Below, one piece after another: positions 23,309-35,100 of a stretch of DNA of 64,000 bases. The translations under genes and the position numbers were made by a program. Numbering within the stretch: position 1 is the stretch's first letter; each line of letters starts with the position of its first letter. Where the stretch lies: NCBI GenBank assembly GCA_013398295.1, contig VZSF01000012.1:771066-835065 (forward strand), given 5' to 3'. The notes beneath the pieces are model-generated. The model was not told the origin of the DNA, searched no databases, and saw only the letters and a list, made by a program, of their open reading frames with translations. This DNA comes from Chionis minor. Taxonomy: Eukaryota; Chordata; Aves; Charadriiformes; Chionididae.

Positions 23309-23442
23309 AGACTCTTCCATGACGGGTGCAGAAATACAGTTCCAACACTCAGGATGATGCAGTTTGGTGCATTTTAGACTCTTCCATGACTGCTGCAGAA
23401 ATCCAGTTCCAACACTCAAGATGATGCAGTTTGGTGCATTTT
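23309..23442. repeat. 67-bp tandem duplication (two units)
   Basis: Units 23,309-23,375 and 23,376-23,442 abut exactly. Both start AGACTCTTCCATGAC and end GCAGTTTGGTGCATTTT, and I count four substitutions between them with no gap. Confidence 0.95.
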
Positions 23443-26400
23443 ACAGTTGCTTTTTATTGTCCCATTAATTAAGGGGATAATTTTCATGGCAGAAGAGTAA
23501 GAGGCAGTAAACTGCTTTTGTGGGCAATTAAAGGTTGAAGTGCAGAAATAATTTGAGAGCACAATTCAGTATTGGGGAACACAATCCACGTAACAGAGAA
23601 GAAAACTGAAAAGATAGCAATCCTGATTTCATATTAGGCTTGAGGGGGTGGGCATTACTGTCTGGGCTGGCAGTAGCTTAAATAAGTTCTTGAGGACCAA
23701 AGCAGAAGTTTTGGAGAAGGATGTTTCCACCTTGCAGCCTGCAGTTTTGGGTCAGGCATCAGATGCAGCCGCTGCCAACTACAGGCACAAACCTGTGAGT
23801 GACAAGCTTGTGCTCTGGGGACCACAGGCTGCCAGTCAGGAGCGATCCGCTTCCGCATGATGATCACACCATGGAGAAATCAGGGCCGCAGAAAGAAAGT
23901 CGGCTTTAATGATCAGTCAGCTACGTGCGTCGTCTCCCCTCCGGCCCCAGCAGAATTCCCTCTTTACCTCTGGCAATAATTGCGGTGCTGTGTGCCGAAA
24001 GGTGAGGCCACCTCAAAAGAGACCAGGAATGTGAAGCAGCAGTGCTCGTTTCCCCAGCTCCAGAGCACTGCACCGGCCAGCAGAGCCAGAGCTGGGCGAG
24101 CCGGTGGCATCCATGGTCCATGGCAACTTTCCAGAACAATGCCATGACTTCTGAAAGAATGGCACCGAAACCAAGCCTTGTAAGAAAATGCTTTTATTTT
24201 TTATTGAGTTGGCACGTTCCAGCAGAAATATTTTTCCAATCAGTTAATTGTTTTTAAGGCTGAACTTCTGCCAGCTATTCTAGAGAGGAACAGCCAGGAT
24301 GGCAGGGCTATGGTCCTTCTGTGAACGATTACCACAGTTTTCCTAACACTACAGACAGCAGACCCCAGTTAGGAAAGAAACAGGAGAACACGGGTGTTCG
24401 TGTATTTCCAGCTCGGAGAGGCAAACCAAGACGTTTTACCCCCAGAACAACAATTCTGGGTAATACTTTTTAGGTGCTGACAGACCTGCTGAGGAAACAG
24501 GCTTTTTTTCCTGGTTGTATTTGAGAATTTCCTTCTTAGCTTCCGAGCCAGTTCACTGTCCAAACCACCCACCTAACCCCAAAGAAATCTCATCGGTTAA
24601 GGCAGACCTTTCTCAAGCTTTCCAGTTTTCAAGAAAGAAGATGACGTTTGTAGCACCCCACTACAATCCTCCACTGCTCTCAGATGATGCCGCAGGACAC
24701 CAGAATCCTTTGCTACGTTAGGTGCAATGCACTGAAACGGCTTTCCAGGGATGTGCATGGCTAAGGACGAAAATCAAACTCTTCAGGTGGTGAAAATGAG
24801 TATTACTCCACTGGGAAAGGCAGAACAACTTTCACATGCCAGCCGCATGTATCATTTAAGACCCAATTTACGTACTTCTTACAGTCATGCCTTTGACTTC
24901 AACGGAGATGTGCCTACTTAGTGCAGGGCATGTTTGCTTCTGACTTCTTTTTGCAGGTAAAAACATGCTAGAAATGAAGAGAGTATGGGCAGGAACGTGA
25001 CCGGCCAGTAGAACTTCAACTGAATTAGAACTTCTCACTTCAGAAATTGCAGGTGCTGGCAGTAACTCTGACTTCCTCCCCTACACCCCAACACCCTCAC
25101 GGGCACTTGAGAAGCAGAACTGTTGTCAAACCTACGTTTTCCCAGGGTTTTGCAGACAAACTATCCAGGAAATGAAGGGGAGCGTGTGACTGTGACTGTA
25201 CCGTCAATCCCAATAAAAGTTCAACTCGCTACCTAAGTACACGTTGAACGTGTGAATAAAGTATCTGTTTTTTTTCTATTATTAGCCTCCTCATGAGTGG
25301 ATGAATATATTGAAGTTTGTAAGGCTCCAAGAGACCCTGCAATGGGTGCTGCTCAAGGAGTGCTGCAAACACACAGACCATCTCCACACATGTAAGTGAC
25401 ATTCAATTATGGAAGTTTTTTGTAAGAATGGTAAAGACCCCCCCCCCCTCGGTTAATGACATTGTTCAATCCTACATTTCTTCATATATTCAGGGCAGAA
25501 AAGTATTCCCTTCTCCCTTCAGTGCTTGTTGCTAGAGGCATCCTGATAATCAGGCTAATCTTGGGACCAATTTTCAACTCCTAACAGCTCAGTAAACTAA
25601 AATGCTTAGGCAATTTATTCTCTGTATATTGTCAGCTAGGTAACACTTGATTTCTCATTCCATGAGTGCATTTTATTGTTTTAAACTGAAATCCAGCATA
25701 TGTGTTTCCAACAGATTATCTCCATAATCACTTTCTTTTTGCTATGGAAATGATCTGAAAATGGTTCTTTGATACGAGAGAAGAGTTCACAAGGCCACGC
25801 TGTACAAAAGCTGGAATCGCGCAATTATCATTTGTAAAGAGAAACTGTTATCAAAGTAACTGCAGGGGACACCTCCAGGACTCCTCTTAGAGTCAGGAAA
25901 TTTGAAACATATATTTCTCTAACATGAATTTCACTCCAAACCTTTCTGAATAATTCATGAGAACCGAGTTAAGTCTGGCACTCAGGATGGAGATCGGGGG
26001 CTCCTGCAGCAGATGGAGGATTGCGCCAGCTCCTTTGGGATAGGGGGGAGAAAGCTGGGGTCTCATCCCTAGGAAGGTTTTGCTGCCCAGGTGCCTTTGA
26101 TTTGGGAAAGTCCCTTTCCAGCGACAGGCAGGCTTGCAGGAAAGGCAAGTGAGGTGAGAGGAAGGAAAGGTGAGTACCTTCCTTCCTTCTCTCTCAGGCT
26201 GCCCGCTGGGGAGGCAAGGAGGTAAAGGGGAGCGGGAGCCCCTTCTGCCCCCCCCAGCGCTAATGGCAATGAGAACCAGAGCCCCTACTTTTCTTAAGCC
26301 CCATCAAATTACCCACAGTGGCAGATAACAGACTTTATCCGTTCTTTAAAGGAAGGAGGCACCTTGAGATGAGAAAACGCCATTTTGTTCTTCATTCACT

Positions 26401-28514
26401 AAATGAGAGGAGCCATAAATTGCTGGAAAATGGTAGTTTACGAAGCACTAAAAGGAAGATCTGCAGTTTGGCGTGTGACCAATACTGAAAGAGTGAGTCT
26501 GGTTTTTAACTATCATCTTGTGTGTCTGCAGGCAGGCAAATTAGCTGAAGGGATGCTCCTTGCTTGTACTTTTTACTTGTAAAAGTAGAGGTCAGAGGCA
26601 GCTGTGCCCTGAGGGCTCACTTTACCAGCGCGACTGCTGCTGCCAAATTCCTGCACCTTCCCAACCTCGAACGAGCTGGATAGCTAAGTCAATGAGGGAG
26701 CCCCCTCCACAGGCTCTGGGGACTTTCTGAGCAAAGCTGACTTCCACGAACTCAGTGTTTCAACCCACAGGGCTCTGGTATGTTACTGTCCTAAAACTAT
26801 CCGGGACTCACATTCCCATTACACAGCGTAGCCTGAAGATTAAACTCCATTTGACGTTGCTGGATTTTTGGAAAAGGACAAGAGGAAACAGAAGACAACC
26901 ATTTTATAGGACTTAGCAGCGTTTAATGCCAAAGCATTTTTCTAATGCCAGGTGCTCCTTCTTTTTACAAACAGCAAAATTAATGCATATGTGTTTTGAC
27001 CAAGGTCAGAAAGTGGTGAAATACTCCGGTTTGGCTAATTCCCAGAGGCCAAATGCCTCCTCTATAAGAACAGGGTGCTGATGCACAGAACCATCCTGCC
27101 AAGCTGCTGAGCAGGGCTGAGCCTGTTTGGTTTTTGTAATACAATAAAGGTAGGATGCTGTCACTGATAACTCAGATGTAAAACTGGGGAGCTGCAATAC
27201 AAAACTACGACAGTTTTATGCTTGGCAATCTCATTTTGCTGAAATGCAACAATCATGAATACTTGTTAATTATTCTCTTTGTATTATGCAAGGTTTAATA
27301 TTTAAATGAGTGTCATAGGTGGCTATTACTTGCAGATACTCAAAAGCAAAAAAGTTGTCTTTAAGACACTTCAGGAACCGGGGAAAACACACAACTGTGA
27401 TGTGAGAAGTTGGTCCTAACATACCTTGTGCTAAAGCCTCTGCATTTTTCAAATTTTAATCATTGCCTAATGCTACAGATGACACCTACTGGGCAAATGA
27501 AGGCCTGGCACATCCAGCATTCCACAGCCTTCTGAATACCTGGTTGTTTCCCGAAATTGCTGACAAGAACAAATCCTCTTTACTCTCTGCAGTAGGATTT
27601 TGTTGCACACTTTACACAGACAGGCAATCCGTAACTGCTTAGAGGAAGGCCAGAAGTACAAATCCTCAACTCGCTAGAACCTGCAGGAGAAAAAGTGTCT
27701 CTGTGCTTGCAGAGGAGGGGATGCCTAAATTGTCCTCCTGAGACTATTACTTTTACTGAAGTCTAAATAGTCCCTCTGGTTTTTTAGCTTTCTACACAAA
27801 CAGGAAGACCAGAGCATTATGGAAAATACCTGTTATCTTTTTTTACCACTGATTAATTTTCTGCTTTGCAGGCAGCTATAATGATAACTTTGTTATACCG
27901 CCCCATTACCAATCAGTGTTAAACAACGTAACAGCAGTGTGTTAGGGTTCATCAAATATAAGCGATATTAACGGCATAGTTAGAAAGAAAACACTGAAAA
28001 TTCTCCCTTTATGCTGGCTAATTATTCACATTGGGACCAATAATACACTTTCAATGTATAAAAATGATACTAGGTATATTACCCAAGTTGTTGTTATTAT
28101 TGCTTTCTAGAGAAACTGATTTGAAGAGCAAATTTCTATCAACTCAAACTGCAAAAGAACGCAACCCAAATATCAGGGGTACTCTTCTCAAAGTTAGACT
28201 ATATTCTGTATTATATACTCACTGATATAATTCCAAGTATTTAGAGAAAAAACCCATAGGATTATTACTCCCTGTTTGAACTTGCAATAATAAGAAAAAA
28301 ACCTTCCACACACTTTGAATGTGTAGCTACAGTGATTAACTGCACATATTAGATATTTGCAAGCATAATTAGTTAGCTGTCTGCACAACTCAAATTACCT
28401 GGGAAACACCATTCTCCATGGTAATTGCAAACCTGATGTGCCACAACTACCCACACCTTTTTGAGTAAAACAAGACACTTAAATATATGGAAAAATAGTT
28501 TCGAGATTTTACTA
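23443..28514. other. Intergenic region up to the ARHGAP8 3' end, no gene seen
   Basis: Contains a C run at 25,441-25,448 and otherwise unique sequence. I looked on the minus strand for an additional ARHGAP8 3' exon resembling the longer human C-terminus and did not recognise one. AT-rich sequence increases toward 28.5 kb. Confidence 0.6.
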
Positions 28515-28989
28515 TCTTAAAAATGTATTCCATCTTTATTAATTTCACAGTGAAATTTCAAACAAAAGTGTATTCAAATAAAAAAAGAATAAAAAAAGAA
28601 GAAAGCTGTACATTCAGGAGTGGTCCAGAACTTAGCTCTGCATGATCCCATAAAATAACACCGCATATTAAGTTCTCCAGATGCCCAAAGAAATGACAGA
28701 CTGGCACATAACGTCATGATTTTTTTTTTAACATACCAGTTTTTGTCAGCTGCTCAAGGGGATTCACTTTGACCTATTGGTCTTTGAAAGTCCATGTGTA
28801 TATATTCTCCCACATGTGTATGGGGCAGCGTGCTTTTCCCTACATCTTTGGTATTTGGAAAGCTATAGAAACTTTACTCTGTGTTGAGTTTTCTATGCAG
28901 GAGAGTGCCCTGAATATAAAGTTCCCACAAGCTGAGGCACGGACACTTTTCCCTCAGGCAGTCACACTCCATTTTCCTTTCCAGGAGCA
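28515..28989 (-). other. ARHGAP8: Probable ARHGAP8 3' UTR
   Basis: This is minus-strand sequence following the stop at 28,990-28,992. The first canonical AATAAA downstream is at 28,540-28,535, about 450 bases after the stop, so cleavage near 28,515 is inferred. Confidence 0.5.
28535..28540 (-). terminator. ARHGAP8: Candidate ARHGAP8 poly(A) signal (AATAAA)
   Basis: A perfect hexamer on the minus strand (TTTATT on the plus strand), the first after the stop codon. Confidence 0.45.
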
Positions 28990-29187
28990 CTACGGTAAGA
29001 TCTCACCAGGCACTGTTCGGGAGTTGAATATATTCGTGTAGAAATCTATCAGTAGTTCAGTGAAGAGATTCAGAGGTACCAGAGCACTCAGGGACGCTGT
29101 TCCTTTCGACGGCCAGATCAAATTCAAACCAAACACACAGGCCAGGCTGGATGCTGTCATTCTGTTATATATGCTTTCCTGTGAAAC
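28990..29187 (-). CDS. ARHGAP8: ARHGAP8 terminal coding exon: RhoGAP C-terminal part
   Basis: This exon (phase 0) encodes 65 residues from [10 protein letters not shown] to the end VPGEILP, with stop TAG at 28,992-28,990. It carries [17 protein letters not shown] and [16 protein letters not shown], the last helices of the RhoGAP domain. The acceptor TTTTTCCAG lies just above 29,187. The residue before LACVFG is Ser (AGC, 29,148-29,146) where the family has Asn. The human protein as I recall it continues about 40 residues further; a GTGAGA donor-like site at 29,006-29,001, inside the codons for PGE, would allow splicing to another exon that I could not find. The stop used here is therefore probable, not certain. 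Confidence 0.9.
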   Translation of the reverse strand, partial: VSQESIYNRMTASSLACVFGLNLIWPSKGTASLSALVPLNLFTELLIDFYTNIFNSRTVPGEILP

Positions 29188-32100
29188 CTGGAAAAACATA
29201 AACATGAATAGGTACACGCAGAGATGTGCCCCAGAGAGTGAGAGACAAGACACCGTCCTGTACTGAGGAAGAACCAATGATGGGAGTAGACCCTGGCCAC
29301 AGGAACATCACTGGCTTCTTAACAGCCTCAGGGCTGACTATGCAGCTTATCGGGCTAGTGCAGTCTCTGTCCCTCAAATACAGGGTAAGATGTCAGTAAG
29401 TCAAGCAATAAGGCTGATTTGTTTTCTTATGCTAGACAAATTAATTTTTTTCAGTCCTTCTATAAGGAATCTATTGTTATCTCTGCTGGGGGGCAAGAAA
29501 GGACAGCAGAAACAAATGGCTATCACATCTACTTTGGTACCAACTCCTCTACAGAATAAATCTTGAGGACTTCTGAACTTGCTTGCAAGGGTTCAGAAGG
29601 ATTTTTTTTTTTCTCCCACTTGACTTCCAAGCACTTCCATATCCACCCAACTTCTCTGAAGGGGAGTTGTAAGTTGTAGGTAAAAATGGGCTGTAGGTAA
29701 AATAAATGCAGCACTGAAACCTGTTCTGCATCTGGGGGATGTGTCCTACTTCTGTCTGCAGATGTGAGCCCAGAACTGGGCAGCAGGAGTATTTTTTCTC
29801 AGTGTGAGCTTTTCAGGGAATTTGTGCATGTTTTGCTCTCCTGAACTGCACGGCTGGTATCTAAAGCCCAATATCATTCGGGTGTCCCATCTGACAAGTT
29901 CTCTGTTATTGTAAAGAGCCAGCAAGCTGAAGGTGCTCTTGATTCCTCCCAACCTAGGTAATTCAGCCAGTTCTTCTCAGGCTGGTGGCTGCAGTTGTTG
30001 ATCAGTAATCAGTCATGGGAAGACTACGCAGTCACAAACCACAATGTACAGGTTACTCCGAAGCTGTCATCTCAGAACAAACAAGGAATGATTGGGCAAA
30101 ATCTCCCATGTATTCTTCCTGCTACAACTTTAAGTGGAATAGGAAAGCAAAAATTCTACTTCTCACTGTCTCCCCGTTTCTGCCTTGCCATAAAAAGCCT
30201 CCTGAAAAGGCAGCTCTAGTACTACGAAAAACCTGAGGGCACTAGAGGAAAATCTAAGAAACATTATGACCATGTGAACACTTCTTAGCATATGCATAAA
30301 CACCAGTTGCCCTCTGCCCAGTAACACAGGTTTTATTCCCCTCTGCCTCCTACAGCACTGTCCCAACCTCCTTGGTGTTTTACCTAGCAAGGAGACTGTT
30401 TGTTCAGCCATGAGAGGATATAGTGCCCTTCAGACACATGTGCAGGATGGAAGTCTTTTCCTTGGGGGACATGAAGAAGCACTTTTGTGCCCAAAAGCAT
30501 AACATTTTCTTCCTAACCATATAATTTTTTCCAATTATAGGTACTATTTTTCCCTCCAATCTTTGCCTCACGCTCCAGGGACATCAAAGCTCCGTCATGC
30601 TACTTCTGCTACAAAAATGAAAGGCTTCAACTGTCTTTAAGGTCATGAAGCAGGGCTGGATAAAGGAAGGAGGTATTAATAAGGAGATATTAGTGCCATA
30701 ATCACATTTTCAAAGGACTGACTTCACAACTGGAGAACAAAAAGTCATCAGATTAAACGGCAATACCTGCTTCATGACCTTATGCAAACCCCACATCATT
30801 CTCTCTAGAGTACAAACCACGTATAGCCTGCTGACCTTCACACACTGCCCTCAATGCGCTATTTAACTACACGGAAAAACCAACAAGTCCATCTTGTTCA
30901 TTTAACCTGCTTCAGATGAGATCAGCTCAAACAAGAGCTCATTATACTACAGTGATGTAATAAAAGCTAAACTGCTACCAAAATAACTGTTGCGGGAAAA
31001 CAATTAGGACAACGTTGACAGGAGTACCCTGTGAACAAGGAGACATGGACCTCGGTATTACCCCGAAGGTAGCTGGACAATGAAGCTGGCATTTGGATAC
31101 TGCTAAATATAACAAGGTCAGGGATTGCGTTCTGGCCTTTGAGTCAAGTGGCTCATACTGGCTGCATCCATCCTGTGTAATGTTGTAACTGTGAAACCCC
31201 TGTGGATCAACGACAAATTATTTTTTGGTGTTTCTTTCAGTTGAAAGTCTCTAAAATAACATGAGTGCTACAGCCCATCACATTGTGTTTTCTAGAGGAC
31301 AAAACCAAAGATACAGGCTGTACACCCTAAGGAAGGTACCTTCAGTGCATACAGGGCAGGTACCCTGTGATGGCAGAGAAGCATGTGGTACATAGTACTG
31401 GAGGGCAGTGGAGAGTGGAAGGAGCCAAACCCGTTCCAGTTGTCTTCCCTCGGTTTTTGGGAGTACTCCCTGACACACTCCATCCAGCAAGCTGTGCTGC
31501 CTTCAAGTGCTAGATGAAACACACACAGCTTAAGGTAGCCACTCCCTTCGAAGGACAACATTTCAGCCCAAATTAACACTGCTGTGACTTGCTGGTAGAG
31601 CTAGATTTGGGTTTTCTCTTTAGGCCAACTATTTCAAAGAATGTTAATAACACCATGATGAAACCATCTCTTCCTACGCGCCACCACTCTATGAACATTT
31701 CAAGAAGACAGTCAATGTTGAAATGATCAACAAAAATACCCATGGTATAGTCTCTCCTGAGAGAGAAAATCCTTAAGATAAAATGAATCAGTGATTGTAT
31801 CATCTGAGGCACAGCTACACTAAGCCTCTTCTGTGAGTCATCAATGAGGCTGACACTTAGAAATTCAAGGGAGACGCAGCACGTTGCTTCGCTCCAAAAT
31901 GCACAGCAATCCCTTTCTCAGCAGATCCAAGAAAAAGCCTGCAACTGAATCCAACTCTCTGCACAACCACCTTTCCTGGCTCATCAAGAGCCGCAAGCAA
32001 GGAAGCCTCGTCACACCAGTGGTAACAGCTTTATCCCTGCCTGAGGGGATCACACCATCTCAACCTCCTCACTACTCCAATGCCAGATTTCTTTCCCAAA

Positions 32101-35100
32101 TGACACAAATGCATCCCACTTCACCTACAACGCCATCATGAGCAGCCGATGTTTTCTTCCAACACTAGACCATGTAAGGGCAGCACGCAGCCAACCTCTT
32201 TATGGGCTACCCCTCTAAATAACTGCACCCCAAAGGTATATTCCAAGAAACACAAATGGCATCTTTAGCACTTGGGCTAACTCCCTTGACTCCTCCTTTG
32301 ATTCCCTCAGAAAGTTAGTAACCGTCATCCCTGTTTCAAGTGAAAACACACTTGCTCTGTCAAACTGACAAGCTAATAAAAGATTAATTCTCCAAGGACC
32401 TAGATCGTATCTTTGAAGGAATCATCTGAATATCACTGAAAAGTATTACAACAAAGAACTCCACAGCTCCAGTTTGCTGATTCCGCCCCCCCCCCTTTCA
32501 TTGGAAGATATATAGAAAAATCATTAAGTAATTGTGGCCTATATTGAAAGAAAGTCCTCTAGAAAGATAACACTTCTACATTGCAAAACTCACCATTGGG
32601 AATAAACACTGAAGATTTAGCGCCACATCAACAAATGCAAAATATACATCTTCTCTATCCCAGAATAAACATCCAGCTCCCCCCAGCAAAATTGTGACGA
32701 TTTTTGGATTCCACATACTTGCATCCCAGCACTCTCATGGATACTGCAGGAATGAAACCAGGCAGCCAATACACTACCTAATGAAATTAAACAGTGAAAT
32801 CCAGAGGGTAGAAACACCCAATTACCATCACATTTTAAAAATATAAGGACATCACCATCTCTTTGGCTTCTCAGTCACAATGCTAAAAGGAACTTCACAA
32901 AACATTTTCAAAAGAAAATTACTAGGTATTAAGACACCCCCACAAACTGACTGGAAATCCAAGTTTCTATCCCCTACTCTCTGCTATCCTGCAGAGGTGC
33001 CAACTGCTTTTATCTGCTCTATGAGGCTTAGTCATCTAATCCTTCACAATGTGTCCCGTCATCCCCAGTCACCCCCAAGCTTTGCTGGTGCTCATTACAC
33101 TTTTAAATTGGACAAGTGATTGAGACAAAACATTAATTCAGAGTATTTCTTCCAGCTTGTACTTGGCTTTAACTTTGCTGCTTCAGTTACAGATCTGAAG
33201 CATATCTCATGGGCCACAAAACCTTGTCCATTTTTTCTAGTTGTCCAACTTTTGTTTGAAATGTTTTGAATTTGGCAGTTTTTTGTAACGGTTTTTTTAG
33301 CCAAGCCAGTCACCCTTCCCCTGCATCAGGCATGACTGCAGGGACAGAAATAAGCAGCAGAGAGGGAAAGTGTGTAAGTGCAGAGAGAGGGCTGTATCAG
33401 CTGGTACCAAATCCAAAGATATGATTATAAAAATGCAGTCTAGATTATATTATTGCCTCTACAAACTTTGCTGATTGTTTAGCCATAGACTGTAATGGAA
33501 AAACTACAAATATAGTTTTCTACTAAATGGTTTCTGCCTTTAGAACTGGGTAAGCGTGCTTTGACAAGTAACTTGCAAGAAGGCTTCTTTGAGCCTTTGA
33601 AGTTTGCACGTGCATTCACAAATCCACTTTGCTGCACGTACAGCGCAGAGCACAAAAACTTGTTTGTGCACACTCATCTCTTGTGAGATCTGCTGAGCAA
33701 GCACAGGTATTTTTTACAGACATAATTCAGAAGCCTTTGTTTTCCCCCTTGCTCCTGGTTGCTCAATTCTGCCGAGGGACCTCAGTCCACTGCAACTCCT
33801 GCAAATCCCTCTCTAGTGGCCAGACGCACTGCAAAGTGGAGATGGACAGCTTACACCTTTCACAGCATGCTGAGCTCTTTACTGGCAAAATCACTGCTAA
33901 TCTAGGGTTAAAGGTTTTGGACCTATGTTTGAAATTCAAGTCTTTTACTTCTGTCTAAGTTGCACTGGCTTGCCCTAGCACCCTTGGACTGGAAGGAGCT
34001 GTTTCATTAAGCAAGGGGTTTGAGACTGCGGAGAAAATAGCGATCTTTTTTTTCTTCTTCCACAAGCCTGTATCAAACCTGGAGTGTTCAAAACCTGTAT
34101 CTAGTGATTACAATTCATCCCACTTCATGAAATTACCACAAGTACCTCTTGCACTACTCAAGGCTGAGCTCATGGAAGAATTAAATTGCCTCTTATATGT
34201 AAGAAGGTTGATGCTTGCAGGTAAAAACTAGGATTATTGGTAGAGTGGTCTGTTAAAGTTTGAATTGTGGCAGCTATTGCAGCACACTGATCTGGAATGA
34301 ACAGGAATCTCTAGCTCCTAGATTGTTTCATATTCCCTTGACCTTTACAAATGCAAATATTCCTGGAGACATTAAGGATGAAAAGCCATGGATCAGCAAA
34401 AATTGCAGATCCGAGCACTAGTATCAACTTGACGCTGTGCTTTACATAACAAGGCATACTCAAAAATAATGCTATGTTCTGTTGCTCAATTACAGAAAAC
34501 ACTATGTAGTACTTTTGCACACCTCATTAACACCTCAAGTGCTCAGCTCTTAAGAAGTGCGTTGAGATGGTGCATCTATTATTGGAACAAAGTCACTTAC
34601 CCGATTCATAACACTAAGGAGAGATATCAGTTGCTAAAATAATAGCAAATGACATGAGGCTTTCCTTAATAGCATTAGAGTTCAGCTAAGCAACAGTAAA
34701 CGAACATATGGGTATTACAGGAACCTTGCAAGTGCTGTCTGAGTGAGGGTCATAGCAATATGTTTCCTTTAATCTTGCTTCTCTCTAGTGTTTTGATAGA
34801 AAAAGGGATTAAATGTACTTGTTTCTGAAATATGCTACTGGCAAGAATACGGCAAACATGACTGTAGCCCAAGAACAGTTACTGAGAGCTAATTTGTCCG
34901 CTGGTGAAAATGAACATCATTCTACATATACAATTGCTTTGGTGGGCTCTTAGGACTTCTGAAGGCTTATTTAGGTGTCAACTACACCATGAGCCTCAAT
35001 TATAGGCACCTGGGTTTGAAAAATGCAATCTGGAAAAGGCAATGCATTGGGTAAGGCAGAAGGAAGGGAAACTTCCACTCCTATTGCTGTCTTTTTCTGC

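Noticed and set aside
23443..28514. A further 3' coding exon of ARHGAP8 matching the longer human C-terminus.
   Set aside because: I looked for a Pro/Ala/Arg-rich minus-strand segment with an acceptor and did not recognise one. It may exist but cannot be claimed.
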